From positions 1 through 5,617 of the forward strand of contig WLNX01000120.1 in assembly GCA_009699565.1 (NCBI GenBank): a stretch of 5,617 nt of DNA, in the 5' to 3' direction. Positions 1 through 5,371 of the stretch are shown here, piece after piece; positions within the stretch are counted from its first letter, which is position 1, and the number at the start of each line of letters is the position of its first letter. The DNA is from Actinomycetota bacterium (lineage in GTDB: Bacteria; Actinomycetota; Thermoleophilia; Solirubrobacterales; Solirubrobacteraceae). The notes under the pieces are model-generated. The model had not been told where the DNA came from and did no database searches. It worked only from the letters and a program-made list of their open reading frames with translations. Made by a program: the position numbers and the translations under genes.

Positions 1-797
1 GAGCTGTAGGGCATCGCCTTGCGCAGGTCCCAAGGGTCGCCGGCGGCGCGCAGAAGCGGCCCGGTTACGCCGTACTCGCGCAGCGTTTCGGCTGGCAGCG
101 GGCAGACGTCGCGCTGGCGCTGGAGGAAGATCTCGTTCTTGTTGAGGAGGTCGCCGTAAACGTCGGCGCGCTCGGGCATGATCGCGCAGAACTTGCGGAC
201 CTGTTCGATCCAGCCGTCGGGGATGTCCTCGATCACGCCGCCGATCTGGAAGTAGCGCGTGTGCATCCTCTGCCCGGAAGACATTTCGAAGAGGTCGAGC
301 AGCGTCTCGCGCTCGCGGAAGCAGTACCACCAGACCGAAATCGCGCCGAGGTCGAGCGCGCTGGTGCCGAGGAAGACGAGGTGGCTCATGATCCGGTTAA
401 GTTCGAGGTGGATCACACGCAGATACTGGGCGCGCTTGGGAACCTCAACCTCGAGCAGCTTCTCGACGGCGCCGCAATAGGCCATCGCGTTGAAGTAGTA
501 GGAGACGTAGTCCATCCGCTCGACGACTGGGATCGCCTTCCAATAGCTCTTCTGCTCGGCGGTCTTCTCAATCCCGGTGTGGAGGTAGCCGAAGATCGGC
601 TGCAGGCGGCGGATCACTTCGCCGTCGAGCGTCACCAGCAGGCGCAGCACGCCGTGTGTTGCCGGGTGGTGCGGGCCAAGGTTCAGCGTCAGCAGCTCGC
701 GGTCGCCCTCGAACTCGGTCGTCTCCGAGAGCGTGATGCTCTCCTCCATCTGGCGGTATGCGCTGAGACCGCTGGTGGCCGGATCAACGGTGCTCAC
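1..797 (-). CDS. nuoD: NADH-quinone oxidoreductase subunit D (49 kDa subunit), N-terminal 265 residues, cut by window edge
   Basis: NuoD is the peripheral-arm subunit of complex I that, with NuoB, forms the quinone-reduction site at the membrane interface. The frame reads continuously from a GTG at 797 to the left edge. It shows the family motif GPHHPATHGVLR (residues 41-52), GYLHTGIEK (70-78), RMDYVS (94-99), SHLVFLGT, FRERETLLDLFE and RYFQIGGV. By alignment from memory with the Thermus Nqo4 subunit, His48 and Tyr97 match the quinone-headgroup residues His38 and Tyr87, with the same 49-residue spacing. The start is a GTG whose last two bases lie in the nuoC stop (GTGA overlap), with a strong ribosome site at 803-809. 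An internal ATG at codon 17 is a weaker alternative. NuoC and NuoD are separate here, not fused as in Escherichia coli. The family is about 400 residues long, so roughly the last third lies outside the window. Confidence 0.97.
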   Translation of the reverse strand, partial: MSTVDPATSGLSAYRQMEESITLSETTEFEGDRELLTLNLGPHHPATHGVLRLLVTLDGEVIRRLQPIFGYLHTGIEKTAEQKSYWKAIPVVERMDYVSYYFNAMAYCGAVEKLLEVEVPKRAQYLRVIHLELNRIMSHLVFLGTSALDLGAISVWWYCFRERETLLDLFEMSSGQRMHTRYFQIGGVIEDIPDGWIEQVRKFCAIMPERADVYGDLLNKNEIFLQRQRDVCPLPAETLREYGVTGPLLRAAGDPWDLRKAMPYS

Positions 798-1303
798 TCG
801 AACCACCTCGGCACGTTGTGCTCGTTGTGGGTGAAGAGGATCGGTTCGCCGCCGATCGGGAAGTCGCGGCGCTGCGGATAGCCTTCGTAGTCCTCGGGCA
901 TCAGGATGCGGCGAAGGTCGGGGTGGCCGTCAAAGATCAGGCCGAACATGTCGAACGCTTCGCGCTCCTGGAAGTTGGCGCAGGGCCAGGCCGGTGTAAC
1001 CGACGGGACGTGCGGATCCTCGATCGAGACGCGCAGCGTCAGCGCCACGCGGTCCAGCGCTTCGCGGCTGAGCATCTCGTAGTCAACGCCCAGGCGCGGC
1101 TCGTTCGGGTAGTAGTCGATCCCGTGAACACTTGCGAGGAACTGGTACCCGGCGCTGCGCATCACTTCGAGCGAGCCGACGATCGACTCCGGCTTTACTT
1201 CGATCGCAACGCGCCCGGGGCTTTCGAGCGTGTCGAGCACGCTGCCTGCCTCGCTGGCGTTGAGCGCTCCGACCAGCCGCTCAAGCGTTGCCGCGTCAGG
1301 CAT
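794..1303 (-). CDS. nuoC: NADH-quinone oxidoreductase subunit C (30 kDa subunit)
   Basis: NuoC is a hydrophilic subunit of the complex I connecting module. It carries no cofactor and packs against NuoD and NuoB. The 169-residue protein has the 30 kDa signature near its C-terminus: NFQEREAFDMFGLIFDGHP (about 110-128) followed by LRRILMPEDYEGYPQRRDFP (130-149). Upstream is the usual alpha/beta domain with ASVHGIDYYP (57-66). The ATG start at 1303 overlaps the end of nuoB by 8 bases and has a strong ribosome site (GGAGGG at 1309-1314, 5-base spacer). The TGA stop overlaps the nuoD start by 4 bases, so translation of the two is probably coupled. Length and motifs are normal for an unfused NuoC. 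Confidence 0.96.
   Translation of the reverse strand: MPDAATLERLVGALNASEAGSVLDTLESPGRVAIEVKPESIVGSLEVMRSAGYQFLASVHGIDYYPNEPRLGVDYEMLSREALDRVALTLRVSIEDPHVPSVTPAWPCANFQEREAFDMFGLIFDGHPDLRRILMPEDYEGYPQRRDFPIGGEPILFTHNEHNVPRWFE
803..809 (-). promoter_or_regulatory. Ribosome binding site of nuoD
   Basis: On the minus strand this reads GAGGTGG, followed by a 5-base spacer (TTCGA) and the GTG at 797. It lies inside the last codons of nuoC. It supports the GTG as the real start, rather than the ATG 16 codons downstream. Confidence 0.7.
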
Positions 1304-1970
1304 TGGTGCCCTCCGTGCCGCCGGCTCCGAAGACGTTGACGCCGGTGGCGTCCGCGTCGGCCAGCGGGAAGATCTCTTCGGTTCCCTCGGCCTCGTAGCG
1401 GCGGCGCCAGCCGAGCGACGGGTCGCCGTGGACCATCGCGCGAAGTTCGAGGATTCCGTGCATCAGCGCTTCCGGGCGCGGCGGGCACCCGGGGACGTGG
1501 ATGTCGACCGGCATGAACTTGTCGGCCGGGACGATCGCGTAGTTGTTGAAGACGCCCATCGAACTGGAGCAGGCGCCCATCGCGATCACGTACTTCGGCT
1601 CAAGCATCTGGTCGTAGATGCGGCGAATGACGGGAGCCATCTTGATCGAGATCCGCCCTGACAGCACCAGCAGGTCGGCTTGGCGCGGCGATGCGCGGAA
1701 CGCCTCGAAGCCGAAGCGGGCGATGTCAAGCCGCGACGCGGCGACCGTCATCATCTCGATCGCGCAGCAGGCAAGGCCGAAGGTCAACGGGAAGAAGGAG
1801 TTGCCGCGGGCCCAGTCGGAGGCCTTCTCAAGCGTCGTCGTCAGCACCCGCTCTTGGACGAACTCGTCGAGGTCCTTGTCGTCGAGCTGGCCGCGCAGCA
1901 TGTCGCGGGCGCGGAGCTGCTTGGCGCGGAACTGCTCGGAATCGCTGACCTTCTGGCGGTTTACTTCCAT
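1296..1970 (-). CDS. nuoB: NADH-quinone oxidoreductase subunit B (PSST subunit, N2 iron-sulfur cluster)
   Basis: NuoB holds the terminal [4Fe-4S] cluster N2, which passes electrons to quinone at the NuoB/NuoD interface. All four expected ligands are visible: the tandem cysteines C68-C69 in GLACCAIEMM, C134 in AMGACSSSMG and C162 in VPGCPPRPEA. Other family blocks are SGRISIKMAPVIRRIYDQM (104-122) and NNYAIVPADKFMPVDIHVP (142-160). At 224 residues it is longer than the common 160-185. The extra length is a charged N-terminal segment of about 35 residues before the conserved core, and a C-terminal tail of about 45 residues after the MHGILEL segment, ending Gly/Ala/Asp-rich. The ATG at 1970 overlaps the nuoA end by 10 bases, and no strong Shine-Dalgarno is visible before it, so translational coupling to nuoA is likely. 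Confidence 0.97.
   Translation of the reverse strand: MEVNRQKVSDSEQFRAKQLRARDMLRGQLDDKDLDEFVQERVLTTTLEKASDWARGNSFFPLTFGLACCAIEMMTVAASRLDIARFGFEAFRASPRQADLLVLSGRISIKMAPVIRRIYDQMLEPKYVIAMGACSSSMGVFNNYAIVPADKFMPVDIHVPGCPPRPEALMHGILELRAMVHGDPSLGWRRRYEAEGTEEIFPLADADATGVNVFGAGGTEGTNA
1309..1314 (-). promoter_or_regulatory. Ribosome binding site of nuoC
   Basis: The minus strand reads GGAGGG, then CACCA, then ATG at 1303. This close match to the 16S rRNA tail lies inside the end of nuoB and fixes the nuoC start. Confidence 0.75.
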
Positions 1971-2338
1971 GTCAGCGCCCCGCGGCGCCAGACGTAGCCG
2001 AAGCCGACCAGCAGCAGAAGGATGAAGGTGATCGTCTCAAGCAGGGCAAAGGTTCCGAAGGCGCGCAGCTCGACGGCGATCGGGTAGAGGAAGAGAACCT
2101 CGATGTCGAACAGCAGAAACAGGATCGCGATCATGTAGAAACTGATGCCGAAGCGGAAGCCCTGCTTGATCTCGGAAGGCATGCCCGATTCGTAAGGGTC
2201 CTCCTTGTGGCTGTTGGCGCTCTTCTTTGGCCCGAGGAATATGTTGAGCCATCCGAAGACAACGCCGATCGTCGTACCGATCGCGATGAAGATCAGGGCA
2301 GGGGCGTAAGAGGCCAGCACAGTAGGTTGTTGTATCAC
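1961..2338 (-). CDS. nuoA: NADH-quinone oxidoreductase subunit A
   Basis: NuoA is a small membrane subunit of complex I next to the quinone cavity. The 125-residue product has three predicted membrane helices (about 12-34, 65-87 and 95-116). Between the first two is the loop motif DPYESG (47-52), followed by FRFGISFYMIAILFLLFDIE with the conserved acidic pair D78 and E80. The loop has serine where many NuoA proteins have cysteine (YECG); both forms occur as far as I recall. It is the first gene of the visible nuo operon. The start is uncertain: the GTG at 2338 has no properly spaced ribosome site, because the AGG before it directly abuts it. A second in-frame GTG at 2320 (codon 7) lies 13 bases after AGGTGAT and would also give a full-length family member. 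Confidence 0.95.
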   Translation of the reverse strand: MIQQPTVLASYAPALIFIAIGTTIGVVFGWLNIFLGPKKSANSHKEDPYESGMPSEIKQGFRFGISFYMIAILFLLFDIEVLFLYPIAVELRAFGTFALLETITFILLLLVGFGYVWRRGALTWK

Positions 2339-2359
2339 CTGAGCGCGGCGTACAGGTGA
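2335..2359. repeat. Perfect 7-bp inverted repeat over the nuoA start
   Basis: TCACCTG at 2335-2341 and CAGGTGA at 2353-2359 are exact inverted copies separated by 11 bases. On the nuoA strand the 3' arm contains both the only Shine-Dalgarno-like sequence (AGGTGA) and the annotated GTG start codon. It could act as an RNA hairpin limiting nuoA translation, or as a DNA operator between the divergent genes. A 7-bp match of this kind can also occur by chance, and the role is unproven. Confidence 0.4.
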
Positions 2360-2379
2360 CCGGTCGGAGATAGTGACAA
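2349..2379 (-). promoter_or_regulatory. nuoA: Weak candidate promoter for the nuo operon
   Basis: On the minus strand TTGTCA (2379-2374) matches five of six bases of a -35 box. TGTACG (2354-2349) matches three of six of a -10 box, with a long 19-base spacer. If used, transcription would begin only a few bases before the GTG at 2338, giving an almost leaderless message. The operon promoter must lie in or near this roughly 50-base gap unless it is inside the divergent gene. These particular boxes are only a guess. Confidence 0.2.
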
Positions 2380-2402
2380 TGAGCTCAAATTGCGACAGAT
2401 AG
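2379..2402 (+). other. 7-codon upstream ORF with a good ribosome site
   Basis: GGAG at 2366-2369 lies 9 bases before an ATG at 2379, an ideal arrangement. That frame encodes only MSSNCDR and stops at TAG 2400-2402. It overlaps the TTG proposed as the start of the next gene, in a different frame. It may be a leader ORF coupled to the following gene, or the true start of that gene followed by a one-base deletion or sequencing error. Either reading explains why the larger ORF has no good start of its own. Confidence 0.35.
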
Positions 2403-2833
2403 CCGATATCGCCGCAGCGGTTGTGGCAGGCCTTGGAGTGCTGACTGCGATCGCCGGCGGATGGGCTTGGTGGCGCGACTCGCTGGACCGAGCGTTCTGG
2501 ACGCTCTGGCGCGTGACGCAGGCCGCCGCGACGCTGCTTGCGGCGATTGCTCTGGTCGCGTTCGTCAGCGGCTACGACCCTTCAGACGGGCTCTTCTGGC
2601 TCTACATGCTGCTGCCGATCGCCGTCTCGATAATCGCCGAGCAACTGCGGCTTGCGTCGGCCGACTCGGTGCTGGCCTCGCGTGATCTTGACGACGCGCA
2701 GCAGGTCGGGCTGCTGGCGGAGAGCGAGCAGCGCCTGATCGTTTCGACGATCGCCCACCGCGAGCTAGCTGTGATCGCGATCGCCGCCCTCGTTATCGCC
2801 TTCCTCGCCCTGCGCGTGCTGGCAACGGCGTGA
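2390..2833 (+). CDS. Unrecognised four-helix membrane protein
   Basis: I do not recognise a named family. The 147-residue product has four hydrophobic segments: about 7-28, 42-62, 67-87 and 126-145. Between helices 1 and 2 is a Trp/Arg-rich stretch (WAWWRDSLDRAFWTLWRV). Between helices 3 and 4 is a polar, acidic loop of about 38 residues that looks helical and begins with AEQLRLASAD. Conserved-looking features are the proline and acidic residues in LLPIAVSIIAEQLR and the HRELAVIAIAALV entry to the last helix. No cofactor-binding motif is evident. The start is a TTG with only a weak GAG upstream; an out-of-frame ATG with a better ribosome site precedes it, and GTG at 2423 is another option. 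It lies just upstream of a cytochrome c gene and divergent from nuoA, so a role in respiratory membrane assembly or function is a guess from context. Confidence 0.75.
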   Translation: MRQIADIAAAVVAGLGVLTAIAGGWAWWRDSLDRAFWTLWRVTQAAATLLAAIALVAFVSGYDPSDGLFWLYMLLPIAVSIIAEQLRLASADSVLASRDLDDAQQVGLLAESEQRLIVSTIAHRELAVIAIAALVIAFLALRVLATA

Positions 2834-2855
2834 CCAACGCGCCAACATCGGGGGC

Positions 2856-2880
2856 GGGGAGCCGGTCCGGGCGGCTCTCT
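2856..2880 (+). terminator. Possible weak terminator hairpin after the membrane-protein gene
   Basis: The core GAGCCG (2859-2864) pairs with CGGCTC (2872-2877) around a 7-base loop. It extends outward to 2856/2880 with one G-C and two G-U pairs. The following bases (CGTATTATTC) are T-rich for this genome but not a clean U-tract. It falls between the stop at 2833 and the preferred cytochrome start at 2899, which suits either a partial terminator or an mRNA stability element. Confidence 0.35.
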
Positions 2881-2882
2881 CG

Positions 2883-2888
2883 TATTAT
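2883..2888 (+). promoter_or_regulatory. Candidate -10 box for the cytochrome c gene
   Basis: TATTAT matches five of six bases of the TATAAT consensus and stands out in GC-rich sequence. A start of transcription about 7 bases downstream would fall at roughly 2895, just before the ATG at 2899, giving a near-leaderless message. That would fit the absence of any Shine-Dalgarno sequence there. No clear -35 box is present at the usual distance. Confidence 0.3.
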
Positions 2889-2898
2889 TCAAACCCGT

Positions 2899-3342
2899 AT
2901 GCCGATGCGCCGCACTCTTCCGCTCCTGCTTGTCGCCGCCTGCGCCCTTGGGCTGGCCGCCTGCGGATCGCAGAGCAACGACGTCACAGGCCAGTCGGCG
3001 GCGGTTGAAGCCGGCAGCCAGCTGTTCACCGCACGCTGCTCGGGATGCCACACGCTGAGCGCTGTCGGCGCCGAAGGATCGGCCGCCAAGGTCAGCTCGG
3101 CCGAGCGGACCAACGGACCCAACTTCAACGCGCGCCGCGAGTGCTACGAGAACGTCGTCTACGCGATTCGCAACGGCGGCTACTCGGGCGCGATCATGCC
3201 CGCCAACATCGTTGTCGGCAAGGAAACCGAGCAGGTCGCAGCCTTCCTGGCGAAGTACTCCGGCCAGGTGGCGATGAAGGATCCGTCGAGCGCGGCCAGC
3301 AAGGTGAAGTGCGCTCAAGTGCCTGCCAACGCCGGTCGCTAA
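2899..3342 (+). CDS. Single-haem c-type cytochrome, predicted lipoprotein
   Basis: This is probably a membrane-anchored electron carrier outside the cytoplasmic membrane. The 147-residue product begins with a signal peptide (MPMRRTLPLLLVAACALGL) ending in a lipobox LAAC with the lipidated cysteine at C22. The haem site is CSGCH (C47, C50, H51), and M100 in GAIMP is the likely sixth iron ligand. A GPNF segment (73-76) and YAIRNGGYSG (88-97) fit small class I cytochromes c. Two further cysteines, C82 and C138, are not part of the haem site. The frame stays open to a GTG at 2830 that overlaps the upstream stop (GTGA). That start would put 23 charged or polar residues before the signal peptide, so ATG 2899 is preferred, with ATG 2905 also possible. 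The partner oxidase or reductase is not in the window. Confidence 0.9.
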   Translation: MPMRRTLPLLLVAACALGLAACGSQSNDVTGQSAAVEAGSQLFTARCSGCHTLSAVGAEGSAAKVSSAERTNGPNFNARRECYENVVYAIRNGGYSGAIMPANIVVGKETEQVAAFLAKYSGQVAMKDPSSAASKVKCAQVPANAGR

Positions 3343-3364
3343 ACGGAGCCGGGGCCGGCGCGCG

Positions 3365-4618
3365 ATGCTCGACCTAAAGCGCCTTCGAAGTGACCCCGAC
3401 GCGGCAAGGGCCGCGCTTGAACGTCGCGGCGGTGCCGGCGGCCTCGACAGCGTGATCGAACTTGACGCGCAGCGCCGCGAACTGCTGCCCCAACTTGAAG
3501 CCCTCCGCGCGGAGCAGAACGCCGCAAACGAGGCGATCTCGGCCGCAAAGGCGGCGGGCGGAGACGCGAGCGAGCAGATCGCGCAGATGAAGGAAGTGGC
3601 TGCCCGCGCCAAGGAGCTGGACGGTCAGCTTCAGGCTGCGGAGAGCGAGCTGAACACGGCGCTGGCGCTGCTGCCGAACCTGCCCGACGACGACGCACCC
3701 GCCGAGGACACCGTGCTGCGCGAATGCGGCGAGATCCCAAGCTTCGACTTTGAGCCGCGCGACCACCTCGACCTCGCGGGTGACCGCGTTGACATGGAAC
3801 GCGGCGCGCGCCTCTCCGGCGCCCGCTTCGCCTATCTGCGCGGCGAGCTCGTGATGCTTGAGCTGGCACTGGTGCGCTGGACGCTTGAGCTGCTCGGCAG
3901 GAACGGCTTTGAGCCGGTGATCCCGCCGGTGCTGGTGCGCGAAGAGGCGCTTCACGGAACCGGCTTCCTGCCCGACACCGAGCAGCAGATCTACCGGCTA
4001 GCCGACGACGACCTCTACCTAGTCGGCACCAGCGAAGTGGCGCTGGCATCAATTCACGCCGACGAGATCCTCGACGCGGACGAGCTGCCGCTCAGATACG
4101 CCGGCTTCTCCCCCTGTTTCCGCCGCGAAGCTGGCTCCGCGGGCCGTGACACGCGCGGCATCTTCCGCGTTCACCAGTTCGACAAGGTCGAGATGTTCAG
4201 CTTTGTGAAACCGCAGGACGCAAAGGAAGAGCACCTTCGCCTGCTCGACATCGAGGAGCAGATCCTCACCGCCCTCGGCCTCCCCTACCGCGTCGTCGAC
4301 ATCGCGATCGACGACCTCGGCGCTTCGGCAGCGCGGAAGTTCGACTGCGAGGCGTGGCTTCCGAGCCAAGGCCGCTACCGCGAGCTGACGTCAACTTCGA
4401 ACACGACCGATTTCCAAGCCCGCCGGCTGGCGATCCGGATGCGCAGCGAGGGCGGCAAGCCGGAACTGCTGGCCACGCTCAACGGCACCGCCGTCGCCGT
4501 CGGCCGCACGATGATCGCGCTGCTGGAGAACGGCCAGCAGGCCGACGGCTCGGTCGTGATCCCGCAGTGCCTGGCCGACTGCGGCGCACCGGCAATACTC
4601 GCCCCCGCCGAGGGCTGA
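3365..4618 (+). CDS. serS: Serine--tRNA ligase (seryl-tRNA synthetase)
   Basis: This cytoplasmic class II aminoacyl-tRNA synthetase charges tRNA-Ser, and also tRNA-Sec where present, with serine using ATP. The 417-residue length is normal for bacterial SerRS. The N-terminal region (about 30-105) is the Ala/Glu/Lys-rich helical arm, an antiparallel coiled coil that grips the long variable arm of the tRNA. The catalytic domain shows MERGARLSGARFAYLRG (144-160), the serine-binding GTSE (221-224), motif 2 with FRREAGSAGRDTRGIFRVHQ (252-271), QFDKVE (271-276), TSTSNTTDFQARR (342-354) and motif 3 around NGTAVAVGRTMIALLEN (373-389) with Arg381. ATG 3365 begins right at the family start MLDLKRLR. The nearest GGAG (3345-3348) is 16 bases upstream, with a short GC-rich dyad between. 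It follows the cytochrome gene by 22 bases and precedes pxpA by 6. Confidence 0.98.
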   Translation: MLDLKRLRSDPDAARAALERRGGAGGLDSVIELDAQRRELLPQLEALRAEQNAANEAISAAKAAGGDASEQIAQMKEVAARAKELDGQLQAAESELNTALALLPNLPDDDAPAEDTVLRECGEIPSFDFEPRDHLDLAGDRVDMERGARLSGARFAYLRGELVMLELALVRWTLELLGRNGFEPVIPPVLVREEALHGTGFLPDTEQQIYRLADDDLYLVGTSEVALASIHADEILDADELPLRYAGFSPCFRREAGSAGRDTRGIFRVHQFDKVEMFSFVKPQDAKEEHLRLLDIEEQILTALGLPYRVVDIAIDDLGASAARKFDCEAWLPSQGRYRELTSTSNTTDFQARRLAIRMRSEGGKPELLATLNGTAVAVGRTMIALLENGQQADGSVVIPQCLADCGAPAILAPAEG

Positions 4619-4624
4619 GCGCCG

Positions 4625-5371
4625 GTGGACCTCAACGCCGACTTGGCGGAGGGGGTCGGGCCGGAGGGCTGGACGGCGGACGCTGCGCTGCTCTCGGTGG
4701 TGACGAGCGCAAACATCGCCTGCGCTGGCCACGCCGGTGACGAGGAGACGATGCGCCGCGCCTGCGAGGCGGCGCTGGAGCAGGGAGTGCGGATCGGCGC
4801 CCATCCCGGCTACCTCGACCGCGAGAACTTCGGCCGCGTCGAGCTCTCCTTGCCGGTCGCCGAGGTCGCCCGCCAGGTCGAGGAGCAGGTCGCGCTGCTG
4901 CGCGAGGTCGCGGCCGAGAGCGGCGGCGCAGTCACACACGTCAAGGCGCACGGAGCGCTCTACCACCGCGCCGCAGCCGACGCGGAGCTGGCGGCGGCGC
5001 TGGCCGAGCAGTTCGCCCGCACCGACCCGCAGCTCACGGTGCTCGCTCCCCGCGGCGCGGAGCTGCTGAAGGCGGCGGAAGCCGCGGGGCTTGCCACGGC
5101 CAGCGAAGGCTTTGCCGACCGCGCCTATGAAGCCTCCGGGCTGCTGATGGCGCGTTCGCTGCCGGGAAGCATTCTTGAGCCTTCAAGTGCCGTCGCGCAG
5201 GCGCTCTCGATCGCCCGCGAGGGCAGCGTCAGGGCCGCCGACGGAACCACCGTCGAAGTGGCGGCAGACTCGATCTGCGTCCACGGCGATACGCCCGGCG
5301 CAATCGAGCTGGCCCGCGAGCTGCGCGCAGTGCTGGCCGGCAGCGGCGTGCGCGTGGAGGCCTTCGCGTGA
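4625..5371 (+). CDS. pxpA: 5-oxoprolinase subunit A (LamB/YcsF family)
   Basis: PxpA works with PxpB and PxpC to hydrolyse 5-oxoproline (pyroglutamate), a damage product of glutamine and glutamate, to glutamate with ATP. The 248-residue protein matches the LamB/YcsF family along its length: DLNADLAEG (2-10), VTSANIACAGHAGD (26-39), IGAHPGYLDRENFGR (57-71), THVKAHGALYH (104-114), FADRAYEASGLLMARS and DSICVHGDTPGAIELAREL near the C-terminus. Compared with the common forms DLNCDLGE and ACGFHAGD, some non-acidic positions differ, but the Asp, Glu and His residues are kept. The start is a GTG that directly opens the DLN motif; GAGG at 4610-4613 gives only a weak, distant ribosome site. The 6-base gap after serS suggests a shared transcript. 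Confidence 0.94.
   Translation: MDLNADLAEGVGPEGWTADAALLSVVTSANIACAGHAGDEETMRRACEAALEQGVRIGAHPGYLDRENFGRVELSLPVAEVARQVEEQVALLREVAAESGGAVTHVKAHGALYHRAAADAELAAALAEQFARTDPQLTVLAPRGAELLKAAEAAGLATASEGFADRAYEASGLLMARSLPGSILEPSSAVAQALSIAREGSVRAADGTTVEVAADSICVHGDTPGAIELARELRAVLAGSGVRVEAFA
5356..5360 (+). promoter_or_regulatory. Ribosome binding site of pxpB
   Basis: GGAGG followed by a 7-base spacer and GTG at 5368. It lies inside the end of pxpA and fixes the pxpB start at the GTG overlapping the pxpA stop. Confidence 0.75.

Noticed and set aside
261..881. 206-residue plus-strand open frame
   Set aside because: It is antisense to nuoD and nuoC, whose motifs are unmistakable. Long open antisense frames are expected at this GC content.
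2447..2784. GCGATCGC octamers at 2447-2454 and 2777-2784, and many GATC/CGATCG sites throughout
   Set aside because: The sites fall mostly in coding frames where GCG-ATC-GC pairs encode Ala-Ile-Ala. Codon preference explains them, and spacing shows no regularity.
2830..2898. N-terminal extension of the cytochrome from the GTG at 2830
   Set aside because: It would place the lipobox cysteine 45 residues from the start, too far for a lipoprotein signal, and it spans a hairpin and an AT-rich promoter-like box.
3348..3359. GCCGG/CCGGC dyad just before serS, considered as a terminator or T-box-like element
   Set aside because: The arms leave only a 2-base loop (4 bp with a 4-base loop at best), there is no U-tract, and the 22-base gap is far too short for a T-box leader.
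2602..3612. 336-residue minus-strand open frame across the membrane-protein, cytochrome and serS genes
   Set aside because: It is antisense to three well-supported genes, has Arg/Ala/Ser-rich low-complexity content typical of GC-rich shadow frames, and shows no recognisable domain.
3339..4052. 237-residue minus-strand Arg-rich open frame
   Set aside because: It is antisense to the serS coding region and composed almost entirely of Arg, Ala, Gly and Ser codons from GC-rich DNA.
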